A stretch of DNA of 14,341 nt from a bacterium (lineage in GTDB: Bacteria; JAMCPX01). The position numbers and the translations under genes are program-made. Numbering within the stretch: position 1 is the first letter of the stretch; each line of letters opens with the position of its first letter. The stretch is taken from the NCBI GenBank assembly GCA_021815065.1, contig JAKAHI010000008.1, positions 1 to 14,341 of the forward strand. Reading direction: 5' to 3'. The notes under the pieces are model-generated. The model searched no databases and was not told the origin of the DNA. It saw only the letters and a list, made by a program, of their open reading frames with translations. Shown here piece after piece: positions 6,462-13,852 of the stretch.

Positions 6462-6467
6462 TTTTTT
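6431..6467 (+). terminator. Intrinsic terminator embedded in the epimerase 3' end
   Basis: AACGGTTGAT (6431-6440) can pair with ATTAATCGTT (6449-6458) as a 10-bp stem with two G-U pairs and an 8-base loop. A T6 run follows at 6462-6467, just after the TGA. On the minus strand the G-U pairs become A-C mismatches and no U-run follows, so it should work in the plus direction only. The stem is AU-rich and of modest stability. Confidence 0.5.
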
Positions 6468-8081
6468 ATTGGTTATATCCACAATCTTCGCGGTGCCTGC
6501 ATAGGGTTTTATTTCATATTTCGTTATTCTGCTTATCTGTTTTATGATGCCGGACATCTTTTCGACTTCCCGTATGATCTTTGAAGCATAATCCACGGTG
6601 GTTTGATCTTTATCTTTCAACCTGTTTATCAGCAGTTCCGAATAGCCCTGAATGGCAGAGAGCGGCTGATTCAGATTATGCGCCGCTGCACCGGCGAGGT
6701 TCGTCATTGCATCGTTCTTTTCCGCCTCTATCAGCTTGGACAATGCCTCATCGAGGGATTTTTCCATCCGGATCTTTTCTCTCTCATCCCTCAAATATCC
6801 GACGCTCATCTGTTCTTCACCCTTTTCGTTGTACACGATTGCACCGGACAGCGTGACGGGTACGATTTCTCCGCCCCGTGTACGCACTTCGATTGGGTAG
6901 TTGCGAATGTGCTTTGTGGGGCTTTGCCGCAGGAGCTTCATAACCTCCTTTGCGACATTTTGCGGGTACAGCTGCGTTACATGGATGTATTGTATTGCCT
7001 CGTCCCTCGAATAACCAAAAAGATGGGTGGATTCTTCATTGAAGAAGAGCAGTTTGCCGGTTGTGTCTACGGCAATAATGGCATCAGACGAACTGCTGAT
7101 GGTTTTTAACAGCAGATCTGTGGTTTTGAGCAGTTCTTTGCTTAAAAGTTTTTCTTCGGTTACGTCCCTGAGGGAAATGAGCGAGACGTCCTGCCGTCCG
7201 GCCAAAGGAGTCGCCCGTAAGGAAAGTGTTTTATAAATTCCGTTTTTGGCTTTAATTTCGACTTCGAACTTATTGACGAACTGTTTCTTGAGATAGCCGG
7301 AGAAAATTTTGTTCGCTGTCTCCATGCTCGATTCGTTGGCTATGGCTCTGGAGTAATGCTCGCCGATTATTTCCTGCCTGGAATAGCCCGTCAGTTTTTC
7401 AAATGCCCTGTTAACATTCCGGATCCTGCCTTCCCTGTCGATAAGTATCATGCCGTCCATGGCATGGTTGAAAAGAAACTCGTAATCTTCTTTTATTTTT
7501 AAAAGTTCGTATGCCTTATTCATGGATTCTTCAAGGATCTTCATCCTCGATATGTTCAGTATCGCCGATGCAAGCATATTTGCCTGAATAAAATAGTACT
7601 GTTGAAGAAACGGGGAAAGCATTATAGGGTTTTTTGACCGGACAAGAATAACACCCATGATATCATTGATATCAAAGATGGGCAGTACAAAGGACGAGCG
7701 GATACCTTTCGAAAGAATAACGGATTTGATTTCATCGCTTGCAATCGTTGTTTTTTCTATATCTTCTATGGCGACAGCCTCTTTTTTTTCAACGGCTGCC
7801 TTAATTTCCGGGTATTTGTTGAGATCAATAACGATTGTTTTGTTGTCGTGTATTTCACTGCTTGCTATGACTTCTCCTGTACCGCCGACTTTGTTTTTAT
7901 CAAGGAAAACAATTATGCTGGCTTCAAACTGATCTACGCGTTTCTTCAAAGATTCCTGGAAGATAGCAAGTACGTCTTTATACGTGTTGGTTCTGGTCAG
8001 TTTCCGGTAGATAAGAAACAATTCATTGAGAGCTTCCTCTGCGGATAAATTATGAAGATTTATTTTTATATTCGAATCCAT
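6450..8081 (-). CDS. GAF-PAS-PAS-HisKA sensor protein lacking a histidine kinase ATPase domain
   Basis: A 543-residue soluble sensor with no membrane segment. By fold pattern it has a GAF-like domain at about 20-178, PAS at about 198-310 (FNHAMDGMILIDREGRI, FEKLTGYSRQEIIG), a second PAS at about 323-438 (SSSDAIIAVDTTGKL, HLFGYSRDEAI) and a HisKA dimerization helix pair at about 455-520. The H-box is AAAHNLNQPLSAIQGY with His468. The acidic residue that normally follows the phospho-accepting His is Asn469. The protein ends about 75 residues after the H-box: the N, G1, F and G2 boxes of HATPase_c are absent. It cannot autophosphorylate alone and may be a phospho-acceptor or dimerizing partner. 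Downstream DNA is the antisense of an intact epimerase gene, so no lost domain is hidden there. It lies 35 bases after thiL in the same direction, with a weak ribosome site. Confidence 0.85.
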   Translation of the reverse strand: MDSNIKINLHNLSAEEALNELFLIYRKLTRTNTYKDVLAIFQESLKKRVDQFEASIIVFLDKNKVGGTGEVIASSEIHDNKTIVIDLNKYPEIKAAVEKKEAVAIEDIEKTTIASDEIKSVILSKGIRSSFVLPIFDINDIMGVILVRSKNPIMLSPFLQQYYFIQANMLASAILNISRMKILEESMNKAYELLKIKEDYEFLFNHAMDGMILIDREGRIRNVNRAFEKLTGYSRQEIIGEHYSRAIANESSMETANKIFSGYLKKQFVNKFEVEIKAKNGIYKTLSLRATPLAGRQDVSLISLRDVTEEKLLSKELLKTTDLLLKTISSSSDAIIAVDTTGKLLFFNEESTHLFGYSRDEAIQYIHVTQLYPQNVAKEVMKLLRQSPTKHIRNYPIEVRTRGGEIVPVTLSGAIVYNEKGEEQMSVGYLRDEREKIRMEKSLDEALSKLIEAEKNDAMTNLAGAAAHNLNQPLSAIQGYSELLINRLKDKDQTTVDYASKIIREVEKMSGIIKQISRITKYEIKPYAGTAKIVDITNKKSND

Positions 8082-8084
8082 TTT

Positions 8085-8104
8085 TTACAACCGTACCTTT
8101 GTAA
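8085..8104 (-). other. Inverted repeat just upstream of the sensor gene start
   Basis: On the minus strand TTACAA and TTGTAA flank AGGTACGG and the repeat ends 3 bases before the ATG at 8081. The AGG that could act as ribosome site is in the loop. The 6-bp AU-rich stem is weak, so any effect on translation is speculative. Confidence 0.25.
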
Positions 8105-8116
8105 GAACCGTGTTTG

Positions 8117-9088
8117 TCATGTATGCGTATACCCGAGTTTTTTGAATTTAAGCGGCATTTTTTTGCCGTCCTTGTAAAACCGGATGCCCCTGGTTTTTGT
8201 AACTCTTCCTATCTTGTATATGGTTGTACCATGAACGACTGCCCTATAGTTTTTTTCCGGAACCGTAAAAACTAAAACATAGTCATCTCCGCCTGTCAAA
8301 ACATAATCATACGGCGATTTATGCATAAGCCCGGCAGTATACCGGACGCCGGCAGTAAGAGGGATGTTGTCCAGATCCAGAACGATTCCGACATTGCTTT
8401 CATCGGCTATGTGCTTAAGGTCCTGGAGTAATCCGTCGGATACGTCGATCAGGGAGCTGGGCGACATTTCACGAATGATGTGTATGCTTTCTTTGAGCAT
8501 TGGGGCAGGCTCAAGATATTTTTTGACAAGTGCCCGGTATGATCCGGCTTTACCCGATGTCAGCAAATCCATGCCTGCCATTGCCTCCCCAGGTATACCT
8601 GCCATACACACGGCGTCCCCGTTTCTGGCGCCGCTTCTCGTGATGAACCTGCCTCTGTGCGCCTTTCCAATGACAACGGTATCTGCCGCGAATCTGCCCC
8701 GCATCGTTGTGATATTGCCTCCTATCAGCGACATCCGGTACTCCTTGAGGCGCTGCAAAAAACCCTTCATGAATGCATTGACATGCTTTAACGGAAAATC
8801 ATGCGGTAAAAAAAGGGACAGCATTGCATACAGCGGTGTTCCTCCCATTGCGGCTATATCGCTGGTTGCGGCACCGAGTGCCCTTTTCCCCGCAGATTCC
8901 CACAAGTTTAAATCTCCCAGAAAATGAATGCCGTCTACGACACTGTCAACCGTATAAAGTATCTTTTCGTGCGCGGGCGTGTTTACGACAGCAGTATCAT
9001 CACCTATGCCAAGTATAACATCCCGAACATTGTCACTTGCTCGTTTTTTTATGCTTTTTATCAGGTTTAGCTCTTCCCAGGTTTTCAC
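8117..9088 (-). CDS. thiL: Thiamine-monophosphate kinase
   Basis: A 323-residue cytoplasmic enzyme that phosphorylates thiamine monophosphate to thiamine diphosphate with ATP, the last step of the cofactor pathway. ThiL/PurM-family motifs are visible: GIGDDTA at 27-33, D48 with GIHF at 53-56, the SDIAAMGG helix at 76-83, IGGN at 122-125, DVSDGL at 215-220 and TGGDDY at 265-270 (GGEDY in most homologs). The length is typical. The start is a GTG at 9088, placed 56 bases inside the end of lon, and a WEELNLI segment follows it, the normal ThiL N-terminus. No closer ATG is available before residue 81, and the nearest AAGGA is about 14 bases from the GTG, so initiation probably depends on ribosomes finishing lon. 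No other thiamine genes or TPP riboswitch are seen here. Confidence 0.9.
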   Translation of the reverse strand: MKTWEELNLIKSIKKRASDNVRDVILGIGDDTAVVNTPAHEKILYTVDSVVDGIHFLGDLNLWESAGKRALGAATSDIAAMGGTPLYAMLSLFLPHDFPLKHVNAFMKGFLQRLKEYRMSLIGGNITTMRGRFAADTVVIGKAHRGRFITRSGARNGDAVCMAGIPGEAMAGMDLLTSGKAGSYRALVKKYLEPAPMLKESIHIIREMSPSSLIDVSDGLLQDLKHIADESNVGIVLDLDNIPLTAGVRYTAGLMHKSPYDYVLTGGDDYVLVFTVPEKNYRAVVHGTTIYKIGRVTKTRGIRFYKDGKKMPLKFKKLGYTHT

Positions 9089-11492
9089 TGCTTTTATGAT
9101 TGTCCTTTGTTTTTGATCCTTTTTCCCGGTTATCGATCAATAACAGGTCCAGAACTTCCCGGATATGGTTCACCGGGATGAACTTGACTTTATCTTTAAT
9201 ATAGCCGGGCATATCCTCGAGATCCGGCTTGTTCCCGTTCGGTATGATAATCTGGAATATTTTTGCCCTCAGTGCTGCAAGCGATTTTTCTTTTAGTCCG
9301 CCTATCGGCAGTACGTTTCCTCTCAGCGTGATCTCTCCGGTCATAGCAAAATCTTTCCGTACCTTCTTACCGGTCAAAGCAGAGGCTGTTGCAGCAGCCA
9401 TGGTGATACCTGCCGATGGACCGTCTTTGGGAATGGCTCCGGCCGGAATGTGTATATGGATATCGAGTCTGTCGAATGCCGAGGCGTCTATTCCGAGTTT
9501 TGCCGCGTTGGTCCGCAGATAACTGACAGCTGCCATTGCGGATTCCTTCATAACGTCGCCGAGCTGGCCCGTAAGGGTAAGCCGCCCCTTTCCTTTCATG
9601 GTTGTAACTTCGATATAGAGAACATCACCGCCGTAGGGTGTCCATGCAAGTCCTGTTGCAATCCCGACCTCATCCGCCGTCATAAGCTCTTCAGGAGGCG
9701 TCTTGGGAATTCCGAGGAATTTTCTCACGACATCCTTTGTTATCGCGAAGGGGGGTGTTTCTCCCTCTGCAAGCTTCTGTGCTACCTTTCTGAAAACAGA
9801 CGAAATTTCTCTTTCAAGGTTTCTGAGACCGGCCTCTCTCGTGTAGCTGTTGATAATAAATAAGAGCGCATCATCGTCAAAGATAACCTTTTCCTTGCCT
9901 ACCCCTGTTTCTTCCTCCTGCCTGGGTACGACAAACTTTTTTGCTATCCTGAGTTTTTCTTCATCCGTATAGCCGGATAATACGATAACCTCCATACGGT
10001 CATGAAGCGCCGGCGGTATCGGATCCATGACATTTGCGGTTGTAATAAAAAGGACATTGCTCAGATCGTACGGTACGCTTAAATAGTTGTCGGAAAAAGC
10101 GTAGTTTTGCTCTGGATCCAGCACTTCAAGCAAGGCTGAAGAGGGATCCCCTCTGAAATCAGCGCCTACTTTATCTATCTCATCGAGCATAAATACGGGA
10201 TTATTCGTTCCCGCCTGTTTTATACCCTGGATTATTCTTCCCGGCATAGCCCCGATGTACGTTCTCCTGTGTCCCCGTATCTCTGCCTCATCCCGTATAC
10301 CGCCGAGGGACATTCGTACGAACTTGCGGTTCAGCGCCTTTGCTATAGATTTTCCAAGGGATGTTTTCCCGACACCGGGCGGGCCCACAAAACAGAGTAT
10401 GGGACCTTTTGCCTTTTCTTTTAATCTGCGTACGGAAAGGTATTCCAGAATCCGGTCCTTTACCTTTTCGAGGTCATAGTGGTCTTCGTCGAGTACCGTC
10501 CTTGCGTGTTTTATGTCTATGTTTTCCTTGGTTTGTTTTTTCCACGGGATGTCCACCAGCCATTCGAGATATGTCCGCACAATAGATGCCTCTGCAGAAT
10601 CGGGATGCATCATCTCAAGCCTGTTCAACTGACTTTGTGCCTCCTCTTCCGCTTCTTTCGGCATGTTCGCTTTTTTTATTTTATTTCGGAATTCTTTGAC
10701 GTCCCTTTCTTTCTCATCGATCTCGCCCAGTTCGCTCTTGATTGCCTTTAACTGCTCTCTGAGGAAATATTCCCGCTGTACCTTGCCCATTTCTTCCCGT
10801 GCCTGTGACTGGATTTTTGCCTGTACGGTCAGAAGCTCTATTTCCTTGTTCTGCATTTCTATGACCTTCTTCAGACGCTCAACAGGTTCCGACAATTCAA
10901 GGAAAGATTGAAGCTCTGTCGTCTTGAGTCCGTAATTCGTAACTATGATATCTGCGATCTTACCCGGTTCGGCAATGTTCTCTATGAGGATAAGGGCATC
11001 CGGCTGAATGGCCTTGCCCATGGATATAACCTTCTCGACCTGCTCTTTTGCGGTCCGTATGAGCGCCTGGATCTCTACGGTTTCGGTGACCGGTGCGTCC
11101 TGAATAGGTTCTACAGCCACAGAATAAAAAGGCTGTGTTTGCTTATATTCCTTTATCTGTATTCGTGTAAGTCCCTGTATCAGTATCTTGACCCTGCCGT
11201 CGGGCAGCTTCAGCATCCGTGTAATGGATCCCACCGTTCCTACGGAGAATATACCCTCCGGCGAAGGGGACTCTTCATTCATGTCTTTTTGTGTGGAGAA
11301 TGCAACGAGTCGTTCTTTCGTTAGAGCGTAATCTATTGCGGTTATGGATGTTTCCCTTCCCACAAAAAGCGGCAGTATCATGTTGGGGAAGAGCACGATA
11401 TCCCTGATAGGTACAAGCGGCAGCTCGTTAGGGATCTTTAGTTTGTCCTGTGTTTGTTCCGTCTCTTGTTTTATTTCTATTTCATCAGCCAT
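9033..11492 (-). CDS. lon: ATP-dependent protease Lon
   Basis: An 819-residue LonA protease that unfolds and degrades damaged and regulatory proteins in the cytoplasm. The N-terminal substrate-binding domain (about 22-205, starting ELPLVPIRDIVLFP) is followed by a coiled-coil region (about 205-300). The AAA+ module has Walker A GPPGVGKTS at 370-378 and Walker B VFMLDEIDK at 433-441, with arginine-rich sensor segments. The protease domain has the catalytic Ser693 in PKDGPSAG and Lys736 in GGLKEKS; their spacing of 43 residues equals that of E. coli Lon. The C-terminus carries an extra Lys-rich tail of about 30 residues (788-819), part of which is encoded in the overlap with thiL. The ATG at 11492 has AAGGA 7 bases upstream. 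The hsp20 gene ends 4 bases before it, linking chaperone and protease in one message. Confidence 0.97.
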   Translation of the reverse strand: MADEIEIKQETEQTQDKLKIPNELPLVPIRDIVLFPNMILPLFVGRETSITAIDYALTKERLVAFSTQKDMNEESPSPEGIFSVGTVGSITRMLKLPDGRVKILIQGLTRIQIKEYKQTQPFYSVAVEPIQDAPVTETVEIQALIRTAKEQVEKVISMGKAIQPDALILIENIAEPGKIADIIVTNYGLKTTELQSFLELSEPVERLKKVIEMQNKEIELLTVQAKIQSQAREEMGKVQREYFLREQLKAIKSELGEIDEKERDVKEFRNKIKKANMPKEAEEEAQSQLNRLEMMHPDSAEASIVRTYLEWLVDIPWKKQTKENIDIKHARTVLDEDHYDLEKVKDRILEYLSVRRLKEKAKGPILCFVGPPGVGKTSLGKSIAKALNRKFVRMSLGGIRDEAEIRGHRRTYIGAMPGRIIQGIKQAGTNNPVFMLDEIDKVGADFRGDPSSALLEVLDPEQNYAFSDNYLSVPYDLSNVLFITTANVMDPIPPALHDRMEVIVLSGYTDEEKLRIAKKFVVPRQEEETGVGKEKVIFDDDALLFIINSYTREAGLRNLEREISSVFRKVAQKLAEGETPPFAITKDVVRKFLGIPKTPPEELMTADEVGIATGLAWTPYGGDVLYIEVTTMKGKGRLTLTGQLGDVMKESAMAAVSYLRTNAAKLGIDASAFDRLDIHIHIPAGAIPKDGPSAGITMAAATASALTGKKVRKDFAMTGEITLRGNVLPIGGLKEKSLAALRAKIFQIIIPNGNKPDLEDMPGYIKDKVKFIPVNHIREVLDLLLIDNREKGSKTKDNHKSSENLGRAKPDKKHKKTSK

Positions 11493-11496
11493 ACTT

Positions 11497-11928
11497 CTAT
11501 CCTTTTTCTATTTTTATAAGCGTTTTTACATGCCTGCGTTCCTGAACCTTCTTTAATATAATCTTAAATACTCCGTTTTTCAAAAACGCCCTTACATTTT
11601 TGGTATCGCAGGTGACAGGTATGGGTATCGTTTTGGTAAAGTTGCCAAAGGCCCTTTCTATTTGATTATACCTCGTTACATCCACCGGAACGGCCTCCAA
11701 TTTAACGCCCTGAATATAGATAATGTTGTTGTGGATGAAACACTCTATGCTGGACGCATCGATGGCCGGCATGTCCATCTCGACGATCAATTCGGTGCCT
11801 TTCTCATAGAGGTCGCTTTTTATGACGGGGGTGCTGACATCTTCCTCGAGCCAGCCCTCTATTGTCCTGATAGTAAAATCAGTGAAATCCATGCCCTGCA
11901 TGGTATTCATGACATCTTTTAGTTTCAT
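11497..11928 (-). CDS. Small heat shock protein, Hsp20/alpha-crystallin family
   Basis: A 143-residue chaperone of the ATP-independent holdase type. The alpha-crystallin domain spans about 33-126. ELIVEMDMPAI forms its opening strands, ERAFGNFTKTIPIP (91-104) is the family signature, and the AFLKNGVFKI segment (114-123) is the conserved Ala-x3-Asn-Gly-Val/Leu motif near the domain end. The short C-terminal tail carries I138-K-I140, the I-x-I motif used for oligomer assembly. The ATG at 11928 follows GAGGT by 7 bases. It lies 10 bases after the LpoA-like gene and 4 bases before lon, so it is probably co-transcribed with both; the short gaps leave no room for a CIRCE element or separate promoter immediately upstream. 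It would hold unfolded substrates that Lon then degrades. Confidence 0.9.
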   Translation of the reverse strand: MKLKDVMNTMQGMDFTDFTIRTIEGWLEEDVSTPVIKSDLYEKGTELIVEMDMPAIDASSIECFIHNNIIYIQGVKLEAVPVDVTRYNQIERAFGNFTKTIPIPVTCDTKNVRAFLKNGVFKIILKKVQERRHVKTLIKIEKG

Positions 11929-11938
11929 TTCAATTACC

Positions 11939-13852
11939 TCAATATGATAATTCTATGATCCTTTTACCATGTACCTTTAATAAGTAAAGGGTTTTAACGG
12001 GAATTCTGCTGCCATTGTATGTTATTATGCCGCTGACGCCGTTGAAATCCTTTAGTGCCGCTATATTGTTTTTAATGTCGGTCCTGTTGGCTGCGTTTTT
12101 CATGGCTGCAACCAGGATGTTTGCCGAGTCATAGCCAAGCGCGGACAGTATATTCGGTTCCCGGTTGAATACATTTTCGTAAGAACCGGTAAATGCTTCG
12201 GCGACCGGATTGGTGCTCTGGGTAAAAAAGCCGTCCGTAAAAATACCCCCATCCACATATCTGCCGCCCATCTGGATAAGTCCCTGACCGCTCCAGCCGT
12301 TTCCGCCGAGGAGTTGTATATTATTTATGTCATAATAGAGCAACTGGGGCGCGATCATGGCTACCCGTTCATAATAGTCGGGTATAAAGATAGCTGAAAA
12401 ATCAATGACAGGCGGAGGATTGTCTTTCTGGTCCGGCGGTAATTTCTTTATATCCGCCTTTCTTAAATCGAGATAATACGTTCCGACGAGCTTCTTAATC
12501 TGCACTTTAAAATCTGTTTCCGTCGGATGATAGCCTTCCATGCCGGTTACGGTTCCTCCATGCTCCAGCACCTGTTTAACAAACGCCTGCATCATATCTT
12601 CCCCGTAACTGTTCTCCGGATACAGTACGGCAAACGTCTTTATGCCCAGTTTTGTCATTGCGTAGTTCACGATATCTCTTGTTTGATCCCGGGGTGTAAG
12701 GCTGTTTTGAAACACATAATCACCCGAGTTCGTAATGCTCGATTTCTGGTTCAGATAAATCATCGGAACAGCATAGGTCTGCATCTCATAGGCTGCTTCC
12801 TGCGCAGTGCTGCTGAGGAGTGGTCCTATAATTGCCGCTACGTGGTCATCTTTGACAAGCTCCCCGGCCCCCCTGGCGGCCAATTCCGGTATACCTTTGG
12901 AGTCCTTTATGAAAAGTTTATACGGTGATGTCGTTGTGCTGAAAACGCCCAGCGCAAGTTCTATGCCGTTGAGCACCTGCTTGCCGTAAGAACCGAAATC
13001 TCCGGATAACGGTAGAATACATCCGATTCTGTTCATGTTTACCTGTGTTATGGCCTGTATTTCGGTTTTTAGTGACACGGCTTTGTTCATGATATCGGGC
13101 GATGCAATGCCGGACGCTATAATTGTATCTATCTGCGTTAATGCCCCTGTATAATTATTGGATGTAAACAGGTCCTGTGCAAGCTTTAACCTGAGCAATG
13201 AATCCTCATAGGCCGGGTACTTGTTGTTCAGGAGCTGCTGGATGTCCGTGTCGGTCAATTTCTCGGCTGTTACTTTCCGGAGGAGCAATTTCGAGAGTTC
13301 TTTTTCCTGATCCGTCGAAAGGGATTCCAGTGCATGCGCAAGGGCGTCAAACGAATCGCTATACCTTCCTGCCCTGTAGTAGGTTTCTCCGAGCAGGAAA
13401 TAAACCCTGCCTTGCCTGTTGCCGCTGGTTTGGGGAACAAGGGGTTTCAATGCATCCACTGCATTGGCATACCTTGATTCTCTCAGAGCAGTGATCCCGA
13501 GCCCTATTCCGGCATCCGTCGCATAATCGGTCCCGGGATAACCATTGATAACCGCAGTGTAATAAGAAGACGCCTGATTGTACGATTTCGTAGAAAGGGC
13601 TATATCTCCCGCTTTCAAAAGCCCCGCGGGTGCCTGGTCGCTTGTACTGTCTACGCTTGCTATCGAGGAGTAAAGCTGCATGGCTTCTTCATAGTTTTTA
13701 GCTTCCATCTGTTCCTGAGCCTTCTGGTTGATAATCCCTATTGCATTTTCGGATGGCATACGCATACCATCATACACAACCATTTTCGGTGCGCAGGCCG
13801 TTCCGGAAAACAGTGCTGCAATAATAACATACAAAATATACCTACTTTTCAT
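11939..13852 (-). CDS. LpoA-like lipoprotein: TPR repeats plus periplasmic-binding-protein fold
   Basis: A 637-residue predicted lipoprotein. Residues 1-19 are a signal sequence ending LFSGTA before Cys20, an acceptable though not ideal lipobox (Gly at -3). Residues about 40-265 are helical TPR-like repeats (for example NYEEAMQLY, SYNQASSYY, RYSDSFDAL). Residues about 275-635 are a type I periplasmic-binding fold of the branched-chain amino-acid receptor kind (IGCILPLSGDFGSYGKQ, IIGPLLSSTAQEAA, YPENSYGEDM, ALGYDSANIL). TPR plus this fold on a lipoprotein is the layout of LpoA, the outer-membrane activator of penicillin-binding protein 1A (678 residues in E. coli). A plain ABC solute receptor is less likely because no permease genes are near and such receptors lack TPRs. 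GGAGG lies 9 bases before the ATG, and its start overlaps the upstream gene by 11 bases. Confidence 0.85.
   Translation of the reverse strand: MKSRYILYVIIAALFSGTACAPKMVVYDGMRMPSENAIGIINQKAQEQMEAKNYEEAMQLYSSIASVDSTSDQAPAGLLKAGDIALSTKSYNQASSYYTAVINGYPGTDYATDAGIGLGITALRESRYANAVDALKPLVPQTSGNRQGRVYFLLGETYYRAGRYSDSFDALAHALESLSTDQEKELSKLLLRKVTAEKLTDTDIQQLLNNKYPAYEDSLLRLKLAQDLFTSNNYTGALTQIDTIIASGIASPDIMNKAVSLKTEIQAITQVNMNRIGCILPLSGDFGSYGKQVLNGIELALGVFSTTTSPYKLFIKDSKGIPELAARGAGELVKDDHVAAIIGPLLSSTAQEAAYEMQTYAVPMIYLNQKSSITNSGDYVFQNSLTPRDQTRDIVNYAMTKLGIKTFAVLYPENSYGEDMMQAFVKQVLEHGGTVTGMEGYHPTETDFKVQIKKLVGTYYLDLRKADIKKLPPDQKDNPPPVIDFSAIFIPDYYERVAMIAPQLLYYDINNIQLLGGNGWSGQGLIQMGGRYVDGGIFTDGFFTQSTNPVAEAFTGSYENVFNREPNILSALGYDSANILVAAMKNAANRTDIKNNIAALKDFNGVSGIITYNGSRIPVKTLYLLKVHGKRIIELSY

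Noticed and set aside
6603..7109. 168-codon plus-strand frame opposite the sensor gene
   Set aside because: A shadow of the PAS/HisKA coding region with no recognisable domain.
8364..8927. 187-codon plus-strand frame opposite thiL
   Set aside because: The minus-strand ThiL motifs are complete through this stretch; the plus frame has low-quality composition (many Ser, Pro, Arg).
11929..11938. Dedicated heat-shock element (CIRCE-type) before hsp20
   Set aside because: The gap is only 10 bases and holds just the ribosome site; no TTAGCACTC-type inverted repeat is seen there.
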